Positions 17,209 to 26,800 of a stretch of 64,000 nt of DNA are shown here, piece by piece (within the stretch, counting starts at the first letter, position 1; each line of letters opens with the position of its first letter). Source of the DNA: Pseudomonas sp. Q11 (GTDB taxonomy: Bacteria; Pseudomonadota; Gammaproteobacteria; Pseudomonadales; Pseudomonadaceae); assembly GCF_024494355.1 (NCBI RefSeq), contig NZ_JAKNQY010000007.1:1-64000 (forward strand), given 5' to 3'. Made by a program: the position numbers and the translations under genes. A model generated the notes under the pieces. It was not told where the DNA came from. It was given only the letters and a program-made list of their open reading frames with translations, and did no database searches.

Positions 17209-17832
17209 GTGGATGAGCAAAAAGCCCTGAACGTGATGCGTGAGCTGGTCGATAACGGGCAACTGACCGATCCGGACAGCGCTCGCGGCAAACTGCTCCA
17301 GACCGCCGCCCATCTGTTTCGCAACAAAGGGTTCGAGCGCACCACGGTGCGCGACCTGGCGAGCGCGGTGGGCATTCAGTCGGGCAGCATCTTTCATCAT
17401 TTCAAAAGCAAGGACGAGATCCTGCGGGCGGTGATGGAAGAGACCATTCGCTACAATACGGCGTTGATGCGCGCGGCGCTGGCCGAGGCCGATAGCGTGC
17501 GCGAGCGGGTGCTGGCGCTGATCCGCTGCGAATTGCAGTCGATCATGGGCGGCAGCGGCGAGGCCATGGCGGTGCTGGTCTACGAATGGCGTTCGTTGTC
17601 CGAGCAAGGGCAAAGACAGGTGCTGGCTTTGCGTGATATTTATGAGGCGCTATGGCTCGAGGTTCTTGGGCAGGCCAAGGACGCTGGGTATATTCGCGGC
17701 GACGTGTTCATCACCCGTCGCTTCCTGACGGGCGCCTTGTCCTGGACCACTACCTGGTTTCGCGCCGAGGGCAGCCTGAGTCTCGATGAATTGGCCGAGG
17801 AAGCGTTGATTCTGGTGTTGGAAGAAAAATAA
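17209..17832 (+). CDS. atuR: TetR-family repressor AtuR
   Basis: A 207-residue regulator with an N-terminal TetR helix-turn-helix (GKLLQTAAHLFRNKGFERTT...VGIQSGSIFHHFKSKDEI, about residues 25-75) and a ligand-binding C-terminal helical domain. It starts with GTG at 17209, with AGGAG 7 bases upstream. Divergent from atuA, it is expected to repress both atuA and itself through the two identical operators, and to release on a terpene-derived acyl-CoA. The name comes from position and operators; TetR sequences alone are not specific. Confidence 0.85.
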   Translation: MDEQKALNVMRELVDNGQLTDPDSARGKLLQTAAHLFRNKGFERTTVRDLASAVGIQSGSIFHHFKSKDEILRAVMEETIRYNTALMRAALAEADSVRERVLALIRCELQSIMGGSGEAMAVLVYEWRSLSEQGQRQVLALRDIYEALWLEVLGQAKDAGYIRGDVFITRRFLTGALSWTTTWFRAEGSLSLDELAEEALILVLEEK

Positions 17833-17933
17833 AAAGGGGCAGCAATGCCGTGGCCGCGCGGCGGGCCAGGTGTGATATGCATTGAAATGCCTGGTGATTA
17901 ACGGATGAACAATTTTCTGGGGAGTGAGGTGTC

Positions 17934-18731
17934 TTGACGTTTTCGACGATGGGAATAGCCTCGCGTGTCTTGCTGGCCGCGTTTGTCGCAGTGTTCGTAC
18001 TGCCGGCAACGGCTGCGCAATTGGTCCGTATAGGCGCCGCGCATTTTCCACCCTATACGGTGCGTCCTGAAAATGGCGCGGATACCGGTTTACTGCCGCA
18101 GTTGGTCGAAGCCTTGAACCGGTCCCAAAGCGACTATCAATTCGTGCTGGTTCCGACGTCGATTCCACGCCGCTTCAATGATTTCAAGCAAGGCCGGGTC
18201 GATATGGCCATTTTCGAGAACCCGGACTGGGGCTGGAAGGATGTGCCTCATACCGCGGTAGACATGGGCCTGGAGGATGCGGAAATCTTCGTTGCCCAGA
18301 CTCAACCGGATCGTCAGCAAGACTATTTCTCTGATCTGAGGGGCAAGCGCCTGGCCCTGTTCAACGGCTACCACTACGCCTTTGCCGAATTCAACGCCGA
18401 CCCCAAGTTCCTGACCGGCCAATACAATGCCACGCTGACGTATTCCCATGACAGCAACCTGCTGATGGTATTGCGCGGGCGTGCGGACATCGCGCTGGTC
18501 ACCCGTTCGTACCTCATCGATTACGTGCTGCGCAATCCTGACGTCGACCCTCAACTGCTGATATCCGAACGTATCGATCAGATCTACCACCATTTCGCGC
18601 TGATCCGGCCCAAAGCGCCGATCTCCGGCGAAGCGTTCGCGCGGTTGCTGCAAAAGCTGCGGGACGACGGTCAGATGCTGGCGATTTTCAAGCCCTACCA
18701 GATACAACTGGTGCCCACGCACGATCATTGA
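17934..18731 (+). CDS. Periplasmic substrate-binding protein (SBP_bac_3 type)
   Basis: Exported 265-residue protein with a signal peptide (about 1-27, ending A-T-A-A) and an extracellular solute-binding domain of the amino-acid binder type (RIGAAHFPPYTVRPENG...GLLPQLVEALNRSQ). I use the TTG at 17934 because GAGG and GGGGAG lie 4 to 14 bases upstream; the next in-frame ATG at 17949 would lose the spacing. No ABC transporter partner is adjacent, so it may be an orphan binding protein or a ligand sensor. It has no visible link to the neighbouring atu or pvd genes. Confidence 0.8.
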   Translation: MTFSTMGIASRVLLAAFVAVFVLPATAAQLVRIGAAHFPPYTVRPENGADTGLLPQLVEALNRSQSDYQFVLVPTSIPRRFNDFKQGRVDMAIFENPDWGWKDVPHTAVDMGLEDAEIFVAQTQPDRQQDYFSDLRGKRLALFNGYHYAFAEFNADPKFLTGQYNATLTYSHDSNLLMVLRGRADIALVTRSYLIDYVLRNPDVDPQLLISERIDQIYHHFALIRPKAPISGEAFARLLQKLRDDGQMLAIFKPYQIQLVPTHDH

Positions 18732-18740
18732 GCGGGACAC

Positions 18741-18764
18741 TAAATTTTCCCGCCTGGCTCACGT
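18741..18764 (+). promoter_or_regulatory. PvdS-dependent (iron starvation) promoter of pvdY
   Basis: TAAAT (18741-18745), 16 bases, CGT (18762-18764), the classic iron-starvation box. Start of transcription is expected near 18772, giving a leader of about 30 bases before the ATG at 18802. Confidence 0.85.
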
Positions 18765-18801
18765 CACACGTTGACTACCGACGACTACGTGAGCCCCGCC
18801 C

Positions 18802-19815
18802 ATGTCCAACCTCAAGCACCCGACGACGCTGCCTTTGCCCGGCGGTGGCCGTCTCGGCGCCGATGAAACCGAACGCCACCTGAGCCTGCTGCTTGAGGGT
18901 GCGCCGCTGATCCGGCTGCGCCTGGAGCGTGGCACCGAGCTGCATGTGCATTTGCAGGAAATCAACGATCGATCCGTTGGCCCGGCGCTTTGGGCAGCCT
19001 GCTATTGGTTGTTCGCCCGCGACCCTGAATGCCGGTGCTTGACCTGGCATCTGACCGAGCGCCCCGGTGAAGCCTTGCTCAGCGGACTGCTGAGGCCCAG
19101 CGAGTGTGTCGACGAGTACATCTGCGAGCGCACTATGTTCTGGCAATTGCCGCAACCCTGGCTGGGGGAATCGTTCAACGGCAGCTACCCGCAACAGATG
19201 ATCATCACCGATGGCAAGCGTCATCCGCGCCGGCCCATGAAGCCGCGAGGCGAGGTGTATCGGCGCTTCGATGCGCGCCTGGGGGCTTGGGTGTCCTTGC
19301 GCACCCTGGAAATCGAACAGGACCTGACGCGCTTCAACCGCTGGCAGAACAGCCCTCGAGTGGCGAGTTTCTGGCAGGAGGAGGGCAGCCTGGAACAGCA
19401 TCGCGAGTATCTGAGCAAACTGCAACGCGATCCCCGGGTGCTGACCTTGATTGGTTGTTTCGACGATCAGCCCTTCGCCTATTTCGAAGCCTATTGGGCC
19501 AAGGAAGATCGGATCGCGCCGTTCTATGACGCGCACAATTATGATCGCGGCATTCACATGCTGGTGGGCGAAGAGCAACACCGCGGCCCGCACAAGGTGG
19601 CGAGCTGGCTGTCGGCGCTGGTGCATTACCTGTTTCTCGACGACCCGCGCACCCAGCGGGTGGTGGCCGAACCCCGGGCCGACAACACCCGGATGATCGG
19701 TCATCTGCACAACCAGTGTTTTCACTGCGAAAAGGAATTCGATTTCCCCCACAAGCGCGCGGCGCTGATGATTCTGGGGCGCGAGCGATTTTTTGACCGG
19801 TGTGGGTTGATGTGA
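18802..19815 (+). CDS. pvdY: Siderophore-type GNAT N-acetyltransferase (PvdY-like)
   Basis: A 337-residue protein with an N-terminal domain of unknown role (about 1-150) and a C-terminal IucB-like acetyltransferase domain (RFNRWQNSPRVASFWQEEG ... YFEAYWAKEDRIAPFYDA ... HMLVGEEQHRGPHKVASW ... VVAEPRADNTRMI). Aerobactin IucB and its relatives acetylate N-hydroxylated side chains. In pyoverdines this would supply acetyl-hydroxyornithine, as proposed for pvdYII. The PvdS-type promoter directly upstream and the adjacent pvdS support a siderophore role. Symbol from memory of the pvdS neighbourhood. Confidence 0.78.
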   Translation: MSNLKHPTTLPLPGGGRLGADETERHLSLLLEGAPLIRLRLERGTELHVHLQEINDRSVGPALWAACYWLFARDPECRCLTWHLTERPGEALLSGLLRPSECVDEYICERTMFWQLPQPWLGESFNGSYPQQMIITDGKRHPRRPMKPRGEVYRRFDARLGAWVSLRTLEIEQDLTRFNRWQNSPRVASFWQEEGSLEQHREYLSKLQRDPRVLTLIGCFDDQPFAYFEAYWAKEDRIAPFYDAHNYDRGIHMLVGEEQHRGPHKVASWLSALVHYLFLDDPRTQRVVAEPRADNTRMIGHLHNQCFHCEKEFDFPHKRAALMILGRERFFDRCGLM

Positions 19816-19836
19816 GGTTGTAAGCCCCTAGGGCCC

Positions 19837-19929
19837 CATCGCGAGCAGGCTCGCTCCCACAGGGATTGCGCGCAACACAGACTTTGTGAGCACGCAGATC
19901 CATTGTGGGAGCGAGCCTGCTCGCGATGA
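19837..19929. repeat. REP palindrome pair (REPIN) between pvdY and pvdS
   Basis: Inverted arms beginning CATCGCGAGCAGGCTCGCTC and CCCACA (19837-19862) and the complementary arm ending at 19927. It sits between convergent genes, 22 bases from each stop codon or nearly so. Confidence 0.9.
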
Positions 19930-19951
19930 GGCCCGAAAAATCACTGCAAAA

Positions 19952-20500
19952 TCACCGCCGGGCGAACGTATCCCCGCGAACCCCCGAGACCTTGCGGCAA
20001 TGCACCAGGGCGTCGCGGATCATGAAGTTCACCAGGGTCGGCGAGACGCCCAGTTCCTTGGCGATATCTTTCTGTGGCACGCCGTGCAGGCGGTACATCT
20101 CGAAGGCATAACGGGTGCGGCTGGGCAGTTCGGTGAGCGCGTCGGCGATGTGCTCCAGCGTCGAGAAATTGATGTGTGACGTTTCTGGCGACGCACCCTG
20201 GATCACCACATTCAAACCTTCCTCTTCCGGCCCCGAGTATTTCTGTTCCAGCGCCTGCTTGCGGTAATGGTCGATCGCCAGGTTGCGCACGATCTGAAAC
20301 AGGTAACTGAGTTGAGCCTTGAAGGACGAGGTGATCTGGGGCGCCGATTGCAGCCTGAAAAATGCATCTTGCACCACGTCTTCTGCCCGGGACCGGCAAC
20401 CGGTGATTCGTGCTGCGATCTTGACCAGGATCATCCGGTTATCGACGAATGCCTGAAGTAGCGGTGAGTCGCACCTGCTTGTGGATACTTGTTCCGTCAT
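19952..20500 (-). CDS. pvdS: ECF sigma factor PvdS
   Basis: Iron-starvation sigma factor that directs RNA polymerase to pyoverdine genes. The 182 residues cover region 2 (GCRSRAEDVVQDAFFRLQ, FQIVRNLAIDHYRK) and region 4 (LTELPSRTRYAFEMYRLHGV then QKDIAKELGVSPTLVNFMIR). I start at 20500 with AAGGTG 6 bases upstream; the GTG at 20509 overlaps that site. Its own promoter is a sigma70 type with a Fur box in the spacer. Divergent from pvdL, which it is expected to activate through the box at 20703-20726. Confidence 0.95.
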   Translation of the reverse strand: MTEQVSTSRCDSPLLQAFVDNRMILVKIAARITGCRSRAEDVVQDAFFRLQSAPQITSSFKAQLSYLFQIVRNLAIDHYRKQALEQKYSGPEEEGLNVVIQGASPETSHINFSTLEHIADALTELPSRTRYAFEMYRLHGVPQKDIAKELGVSPTLVNFMIRDALVHCRKVSGVRGDTFARR

Positions 20501-20570
20501 GGAATTCACCTTGCTGCAAAAAGTTAGCAGGACGAAGGATTTGCCCGACTCGTCCTACATATCGAGCGAC

Positions 20571-20602
20571 AAATTAGGATGAATGATAATGATTGTCAAT
20601 TG
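20571..20602 (-). promoter_or_regulatory. pvdS promoter with overlapping Fur box
   Basis: On the minus strand: -35 TTGACA (20599-20594), 17 bases, -10 TAATTT (20576-20571). The spacer and the -35 are covered by ATTGACAATCATTATCATTC, which matches about 14 of 19 positions of the Fur consensus. Fur-Fe(II) bound here would block polymerase, the known way pvdS is turned off by iron. Confidence 0.85.
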
Positions 20603-20702
20603 AGAAGAAGAATTATTGATATTGAAAAGTCCAGCGTGAGAACTGCGACCCGTTGCCGCGGTGGTCTGCCTTCCGGTGGGCCTGGAACAAGAGGTTGCTG
20701 AC

Positions 20703-20726
20703 TAATTATTTGCCGGTGGTATCCGT
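20703..20726 (+). promoter_or_regulatory. Probable PvdS-dependent promoter of pvdL
   Basis: TAATT (20703-20707), 16 bases, CGT (20724-20726). It differs from the usual TAAAT at one base but has the exact 16-base spacing seen in the two other boxes of the window. The leader to the ATG at 20825 would be about 90 bases. Confidence 0.72.
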
Positions 20727-20824
20727 TCTCAGGGATGAAGGTTTCGGGCCGCAGTCCCGATGCCATACCGCATTCCGCAGGCCACCAGATACCATTAGCA
20801 AGCCGCATTCAGGCAGGAAACCTC

Positions 20825-23800
20825 ATGACCGACGCGTTCGAACTCCCCAGCACCCTGGCTCATGCCCTTCAGCGCCGCGCCGCGTTGTCGCCGGACCGTG
20901 TGGCCTTGCGCTTCCTTGCCGACGTCCCGGAGCAAAGTGTTGTACTGAGTTATCGCGACCTGGACCTGCGTGCCCGGACCATCGCCGCCGCCTTGCAGGC
21001 CGAAGCGACGTTCGGCGACCGTGCGGTATTGCTGTTTCCCAGTGGCCCGGACTACGTCGCGGCGTTTTTTGGCTGCCTTTACGCGGGTGTGATCGCGGTG
21101 CCGGCCTATCCGCCGGAGTCCGCCCGTCGCCATCACCAGGAACGCCTGCTGTCGATCATCGCCGATGCCGAACCGCGCCTGCTGCTCACCCGCAGCGATC
21201 TGCGCGAGCCGCTGCAAGCCATCGAGTCGGCCCCGCCCGTGCTGTGCGTCGATACCCTTGATCCGGTCCGCGCCGGGCAATGGGTGCAGCCGAACCTGCA
21301 GGACCATGACATCGCTTTCCTGCAATACACCTCCGGCTCCACCGCATTGCCCAAGGGGGTGCAAGTGAGCCATGGCAACCTGGTGGCCAACGAATTGTTG
21401 ATCCGTCAAGGCTTCGGCATCGATCTGAACCCTGACGATGTCATCGTCAGCTGGCTGCCGCTGTACCACGACATGGGCCTGATCGGCGGCCTGTTGCAGC
21501 CGGTTTTCAGCGGGGTGCCCTGCGTGCTGATGTCGCCCGCGTACTTTCTGGCCCGGCCGTTGCGCTGGCTGGAAGCGATCAGCGAATACGGCGGCACCAT
21601 CAGCGGCGGCCCGGATTTCGCCTATCGGCTGTGCAGCGAGCGGGTCAGTGAATCGGCGCTCAAACGCCTCGACCTGAGCGGCTGGCGCGTGGCGTATTCA
21701 GGCTCCGAGCCGATCCGTCTCGACAGCCTGGAACGCTTTGCCGAGAAATTCGCGCCGTGCGGCTTCACGCCGGACAGTTTCATGGCCTCCTATGGCCTGG
21801 CCGAAGCCACCTTGTTTGTCGCTGGCACGCCGCGCAATCAAGGCATTCCGTCGTTGCGGATGGACGACACGGCACTGGCGCAGCACCGTGCCGAGCCAGG
21901 GCAGGGCAGTACGGTGATGAGTTGCGGCGTGAGCCAGCCCGGGCATGCGGTGCTGATTGTCGAGCCCAACACGTTGCAGCCGCTGACTGACAACCGGATC
22001 GGCGAAGTCTGGGCCAGCGGGCCGAGCATTGCGCATGGCTACTGGCGAAACCCTGAGGCCAGCGCCAAGACATTCGTCCAGCACGCTGGCCATACCTGGC
22101 TGCGCACCGGCGACTTGGGTTTCCTGCGTGACGGTGAGCTGTTCATTACCGGCCGCCTGAAAGACCTGTTGATCGTGCGCGGTCATAACCTCTACCCCCA
22201 GGACATCGAGCAAACCATCGAGCGGGAAGTGGAAGTGGTGCGCAAAGGCCGGGTGGCGGCGTTCGCGGTCAACGATGGCGGCGAGGAAGGTATCGGCATC
22301 GCGGCGGAAATCAGCCGCAGTGTGCAGAAGATCCTGCCACCTGAAGCGTTGATCAAAGCCATTCGCCAGGCAGTGGCCGAAGCCTGTCAGCAAGCGCCGA
22401 GCGTGGTGGTGTTGCTCAATCCGGGCGCGTTACCCAAGACCTCCAGCGGCAAGTTGCAACGCTCGGCGTGCCGGACCCGATTGGTCGACGGCAGTCTCGA
22501 CAGTTATGCGCTGTTCCCGTCAATCGAGGTTGAAGCAGGCCCTGAAGCCCGCTCGTCATCGCCGTTGCAAACATTGATCGGCCAGGTCTGGTGCGAGCAG
22601 TTGCAGATTGAACAGGTCCATGGCGACGATCATTTCTTCCTGTTGGGCGGTAACTCCATCGCCGCCACTCAAGTGGTCGCGCGCCTGCAAGAAAGGTTGG
22701 GGCTGGCGCTGAATCTGCGCTTGTTGTTTGAAGCGCCGACCCTCGCAGGGTTCACGGCAGCGGTGAGCAATCAGCAGCAGGCAAGTGCCGAGGCCCAAGG
22801 CGTGATCAGCCCATTGCCGCGCCACGAAGCATTGCCACAATCCCTTGCCCAGAATCGTTTGTGGATCACCTGGCAACTGAATCCGGCGAGCCGCGCCTAC
22901 AACATCCCATGCGGCTTGCACCTGCGCGGTGAGTTGGACGAAGACGCACTAAGGGCCAGTTTCCAGCAACTGCTCGAACGCCACGAAACCCTGCGCACAC
23001 GATTTCTGGAGCGCGATGGTATTGCTCTGCAACAGATCGATCCGGCCGGTGAGCTCAAGCTGCGAGTGATCGACCTCAGCGACCTGCCCGCCGACCAGCG
23101 CGAAGTCCGGGCGCGGCAGATGCGTGACGACGAAGCGGCGCTGCTGTTCGATTTGCAGAAGGGGCCACTGTGGCGGGTCACCTTGCTGCGTCTCGATGAG
23201 GGTGACCATCAATTGTGGGTCACGCTGCACCACATCATCGCCGACGGCTGGTCGATGAGCGTGCTGATCGATGAGTTCTCGCGGTTGTACGCTGCTGCAT
23301 GCCAAGGGCAGGTCGCCGCACTGGCGCCGTTGCCGTTGCAGTACGCCGACTACGGCAGCTGGCAGCGCCAGTGGTTGGCTCAAGGGGAGGCCGAGCGGCA
23401 ACTGACGTACTGGAAACAGCAACTGGGCGACGAACATCCGACCCTGGCCCTGAACACGGACCATCCCCGCAGCGCTCAGCACCAGCGCAGCGCCGCCCGC
23501 CATAGTCTGCGTCTGGACAAAGGCCTCGGCGATGCCTTGCGTCGAGTGGCCCAGGCCCACGATGCAACCCCCTTCATGCTGTTGCTGGCGGCCTTCCAGG
23601 CGCTGTTGCAGCGTTACACCGGCCAGTCCGACATCCGCATCGGCGTGCCCAACGCCAACCGTCCACGCCTGGAGACCCAGGGGCTGATCGGCTTTTTCAT
23701 CAATACCCAGGTGCTGCGCGGGCAGGTCGATTCGCGCCAGTCGTTCGCCGCGTTGCTGGCCCAGGCCCGGGAAACCACGCTGGGCGCCCAGGCCCATCAG

Positions 23801-26800
23801 GACCTGCCGTTCGAACAACTGCTCGAAGCGTTCCCTCAGGCGCGCGAGCAAGGTCTGTTCCAGGTGATGTTCAACCATCAACAGCGAGACCTGAGCGCCC
23901 TGCGTCGTTTGCCGGGGTTGGCGGCAGACGAGTTGCCGTGGCACAGCCGCGAAGCCAAGTTCGACTTGCAACTGCACAGCGAAGAGGAGCGCAACGGCCG
24001 GCTGACGCTGTCGTTCGACTATGCCGACGAACTGTTCGAGGCGGCGACCATCGCGCGGTTGGCGGTGCATTACTGCAACCTGTTGCACGCAGTCTGTGCC
24101 GATCCGCAGCAGGCCATCGGCGATGTGCCGTTGTTGAGCGCCGATGAATACACCCAACAGCACCAGTGGGGCGCGGCCCCGTGCGCGCCAGCCCGCCAAT
24201 GGCTGCCGGAACTGCTGAACGAGCAGGCCCGGCGCACGCCGCAACGCACTGCGCTGCTGTGGGACGATGGCCGCCTGGATTACGCCGAGCTGCACACCCA
24301 GGCCAATCGCCTGGCCCATTACCTGCGCGACAAAGGTGTCGGTCCGGACGTGTGTGTGGCGATTGCCGCCGAGCGTTCGCCGCAGTTGCTCATCGGTGTG
24401 CTGGCGATCCTCAAGGCCGGCGGCGCCTATGTGCCGCTGGATGCCGATTACCCGGCCGAGCGCCTGGCCTACATGCTCAAGGACAGCGGCGTCGATCTGT
24501 TGCTGAGCCAAACTGCATTGCTTGAACGCTTGCCCCTCTGCGAGGGCGTCAGCGTCATCGCCATGGATGCGTTGCACCTGGAGCAATGGCCGAGTAACCC
24601 GCCGGGCTTGCACCTGGATGGCGATCACCTGGCCTACGTGATTTACACGTCCGGCTCTACCGGCCAACCCAAAGGCGTCGGCAACACCCATGCCGCCCTG
24701 GCCGAGCGCCTGCAATGGATGCAGGACACTTACGGGCTGGACGAAACCGATGTGCTGATGCAAAAGGCGCCGATCAGTTTCGACGTGTCGGTATGGGAGT
24801 GTTTCTGGCCGCTGATCACCGGCAGCCAACTGGTTCTGGCCGGCCCAGGCGAACACCGTGACCCGCACCGCATCGCGCAGTTGGTCCAACAATTTGGCGT
24901 GACCACGCTGCACTTCGTGCCGCCGCTGCTCAGCCTGTTTATCGACGAGCCCCTGAGCGCCCGCTGCACCAGCCTGCGCCGGGTATTCTGTGGCGGTGAG
25001 GCCTTGCCGGCCGAACTGCGCAACCGCGTGCTGGCGCAGCTGCCGTCGGCGCAATTGCACAACCGGTATGGCCCGACCGAAACCGCCATCAACGTCACCC
25101 ACTGGCATTGCAGCGTCGCCGACGGTGAGCGCTCGCCCATCGGTCGGCCGCTGGGCAATGTGTTGTGCCGCGTACTCGACAGTGAACTCAATCCGGTGCC
25201 CGCCGGTGTGCCGGGCGAATTGTGTATCGGCGGCCTGGGGCTGGCTCGGGGTTACCTCGGGCGTCCGGGGTTGAGCGCCGAGCGCTTTATCGCCGACCCG
25301 CTGGGCGTGGCGGGCACGCGGTTGTATCGCACCGGTGACCGGGCGCGCTGGAGCGCCGATGGCGTGATCGAATACCTCGGCCGTCTCGACCAACAGATCA
25401 AGCTGCGCGGCTTCAGGGTCGAACCGCAGGAAATCGAAGCGCGACTGCTGGCCCAGGACGGCGTGGCGCAAGTGGCGGTGCTGGTACGCAAGACCTCGGC
25501 CGGCCCGCAACTGATTGGCTATTACACCGCTTGCGATGTCGCGCAAGATCAGGACCGCCAAAACGCCCGACTCCACGCCGCCCTGGCCGCCGAACTGCCG
25601 GACTACATGGTGCCCGCGCAATTGCTGCGCCTGGACGCCATGCCGCTGAGCCCCAGCGGCAAACTCGACCGCCGTGCCTTGTCCGAACCGCAATGGCAAG
25701 TGCGTGAACATGTCGAACCGGTCAGTGCCCTTGAGCAGCAAGTCGCTGGCATCTGGCGCGACGTGCTGGGGCTCGACCGCATCGGTCTGCGGGACGACTT
25801 TTTTGCCCTGGGCGGCCATTCGTTGCTGGCGACCCAGATCATTTCCCGCACCCGCCAGGCCTGCGACATCGAGCTGCCGTTGCGCACCTTGTTCGAGGCC
25901 AGTGAGCTGGGCGCGTTCGCCGAACAGGTGCGCTTGATAAAGGCCCGCGGCCAGACCAACCGGCAACCGCCGATCGAGAAAGCCGATCGCAGCCAACCGG
26001 TGCCGTTGTCTTATTCCCAGCAGCGCATGTGGTTCCTCTGGCAAATGGAACCCGACAGCCCGGCCTACAACGTCGGCGGCATGGCGCGGTTGCGTGGGGT
26101 GCTGGATGTCGGGCGTTTCGAAGCGGCGTTGCAGGCGTTGGTCCTGCGTCATGAAACCCTGCGCACCACCTTCCCCAGTGTCGATGGCGTGCCCCGGCAA
26201 CAAGTGCGTGCCAACACCGGCCTGCGCATGGGCTGGCAAGATTTCTCAAGGCTGGCTGTCGATATTCGCCAACAGCGGGTGCAGCAGTTGGCCGACAGCG
26301 AAGCCCACAAACCCTTCGACCTGGAGACCGGGCCTTTGCTGCGGGTTTGTCTGGTCAAGACCGCCGAGCAGGAACATTACCTGGTGCTGACCCTGCACCA
26401 CATCGTCACCGAAGGCTGGGCAATGGATATTTTCGCCCGGGAACTGAGCGCGCTGTACGAAGCCTTTATCGACGACCGCGAATCGCCGCTGGAACCCTTG
26501 CCGGTGCAATACCTGGACTACAGCGTCTGGCAGCGCCAGTGGCTGGAGTCTGGCGAGCGCCAACGGCAACTGGACTACTGGACCGCGCAACTGGGTCGCG
26601 AGCACCCGTTGCTGGAATTGCCGGGCGACCGTCCGCGTCCGCCGGTGCAAAGCCATCGCGGTGAATTGTTCCGATTCGACCTCAGTGATGAACTGGCCGC
26701 CCGGGTCCGCGCTTTCAACGCGCAACAGGGCTTGACCCTGTTCATGACCATGACCGCCGCCCTGGCCGTGCTGCTTTATCGCTACAGCGGCCAGACCGAC

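Noticed and set aside
22949..26239. 1096-codon open frame on the minus strand inside pvdL
   Set aside because: The opposite strand shows intact NRPS domains through the same bases. Long antisense frames are common in GC-rich genes with few stop codons, and this one shows low-complexity Gln/Arg/His-rich text without a family pattern.
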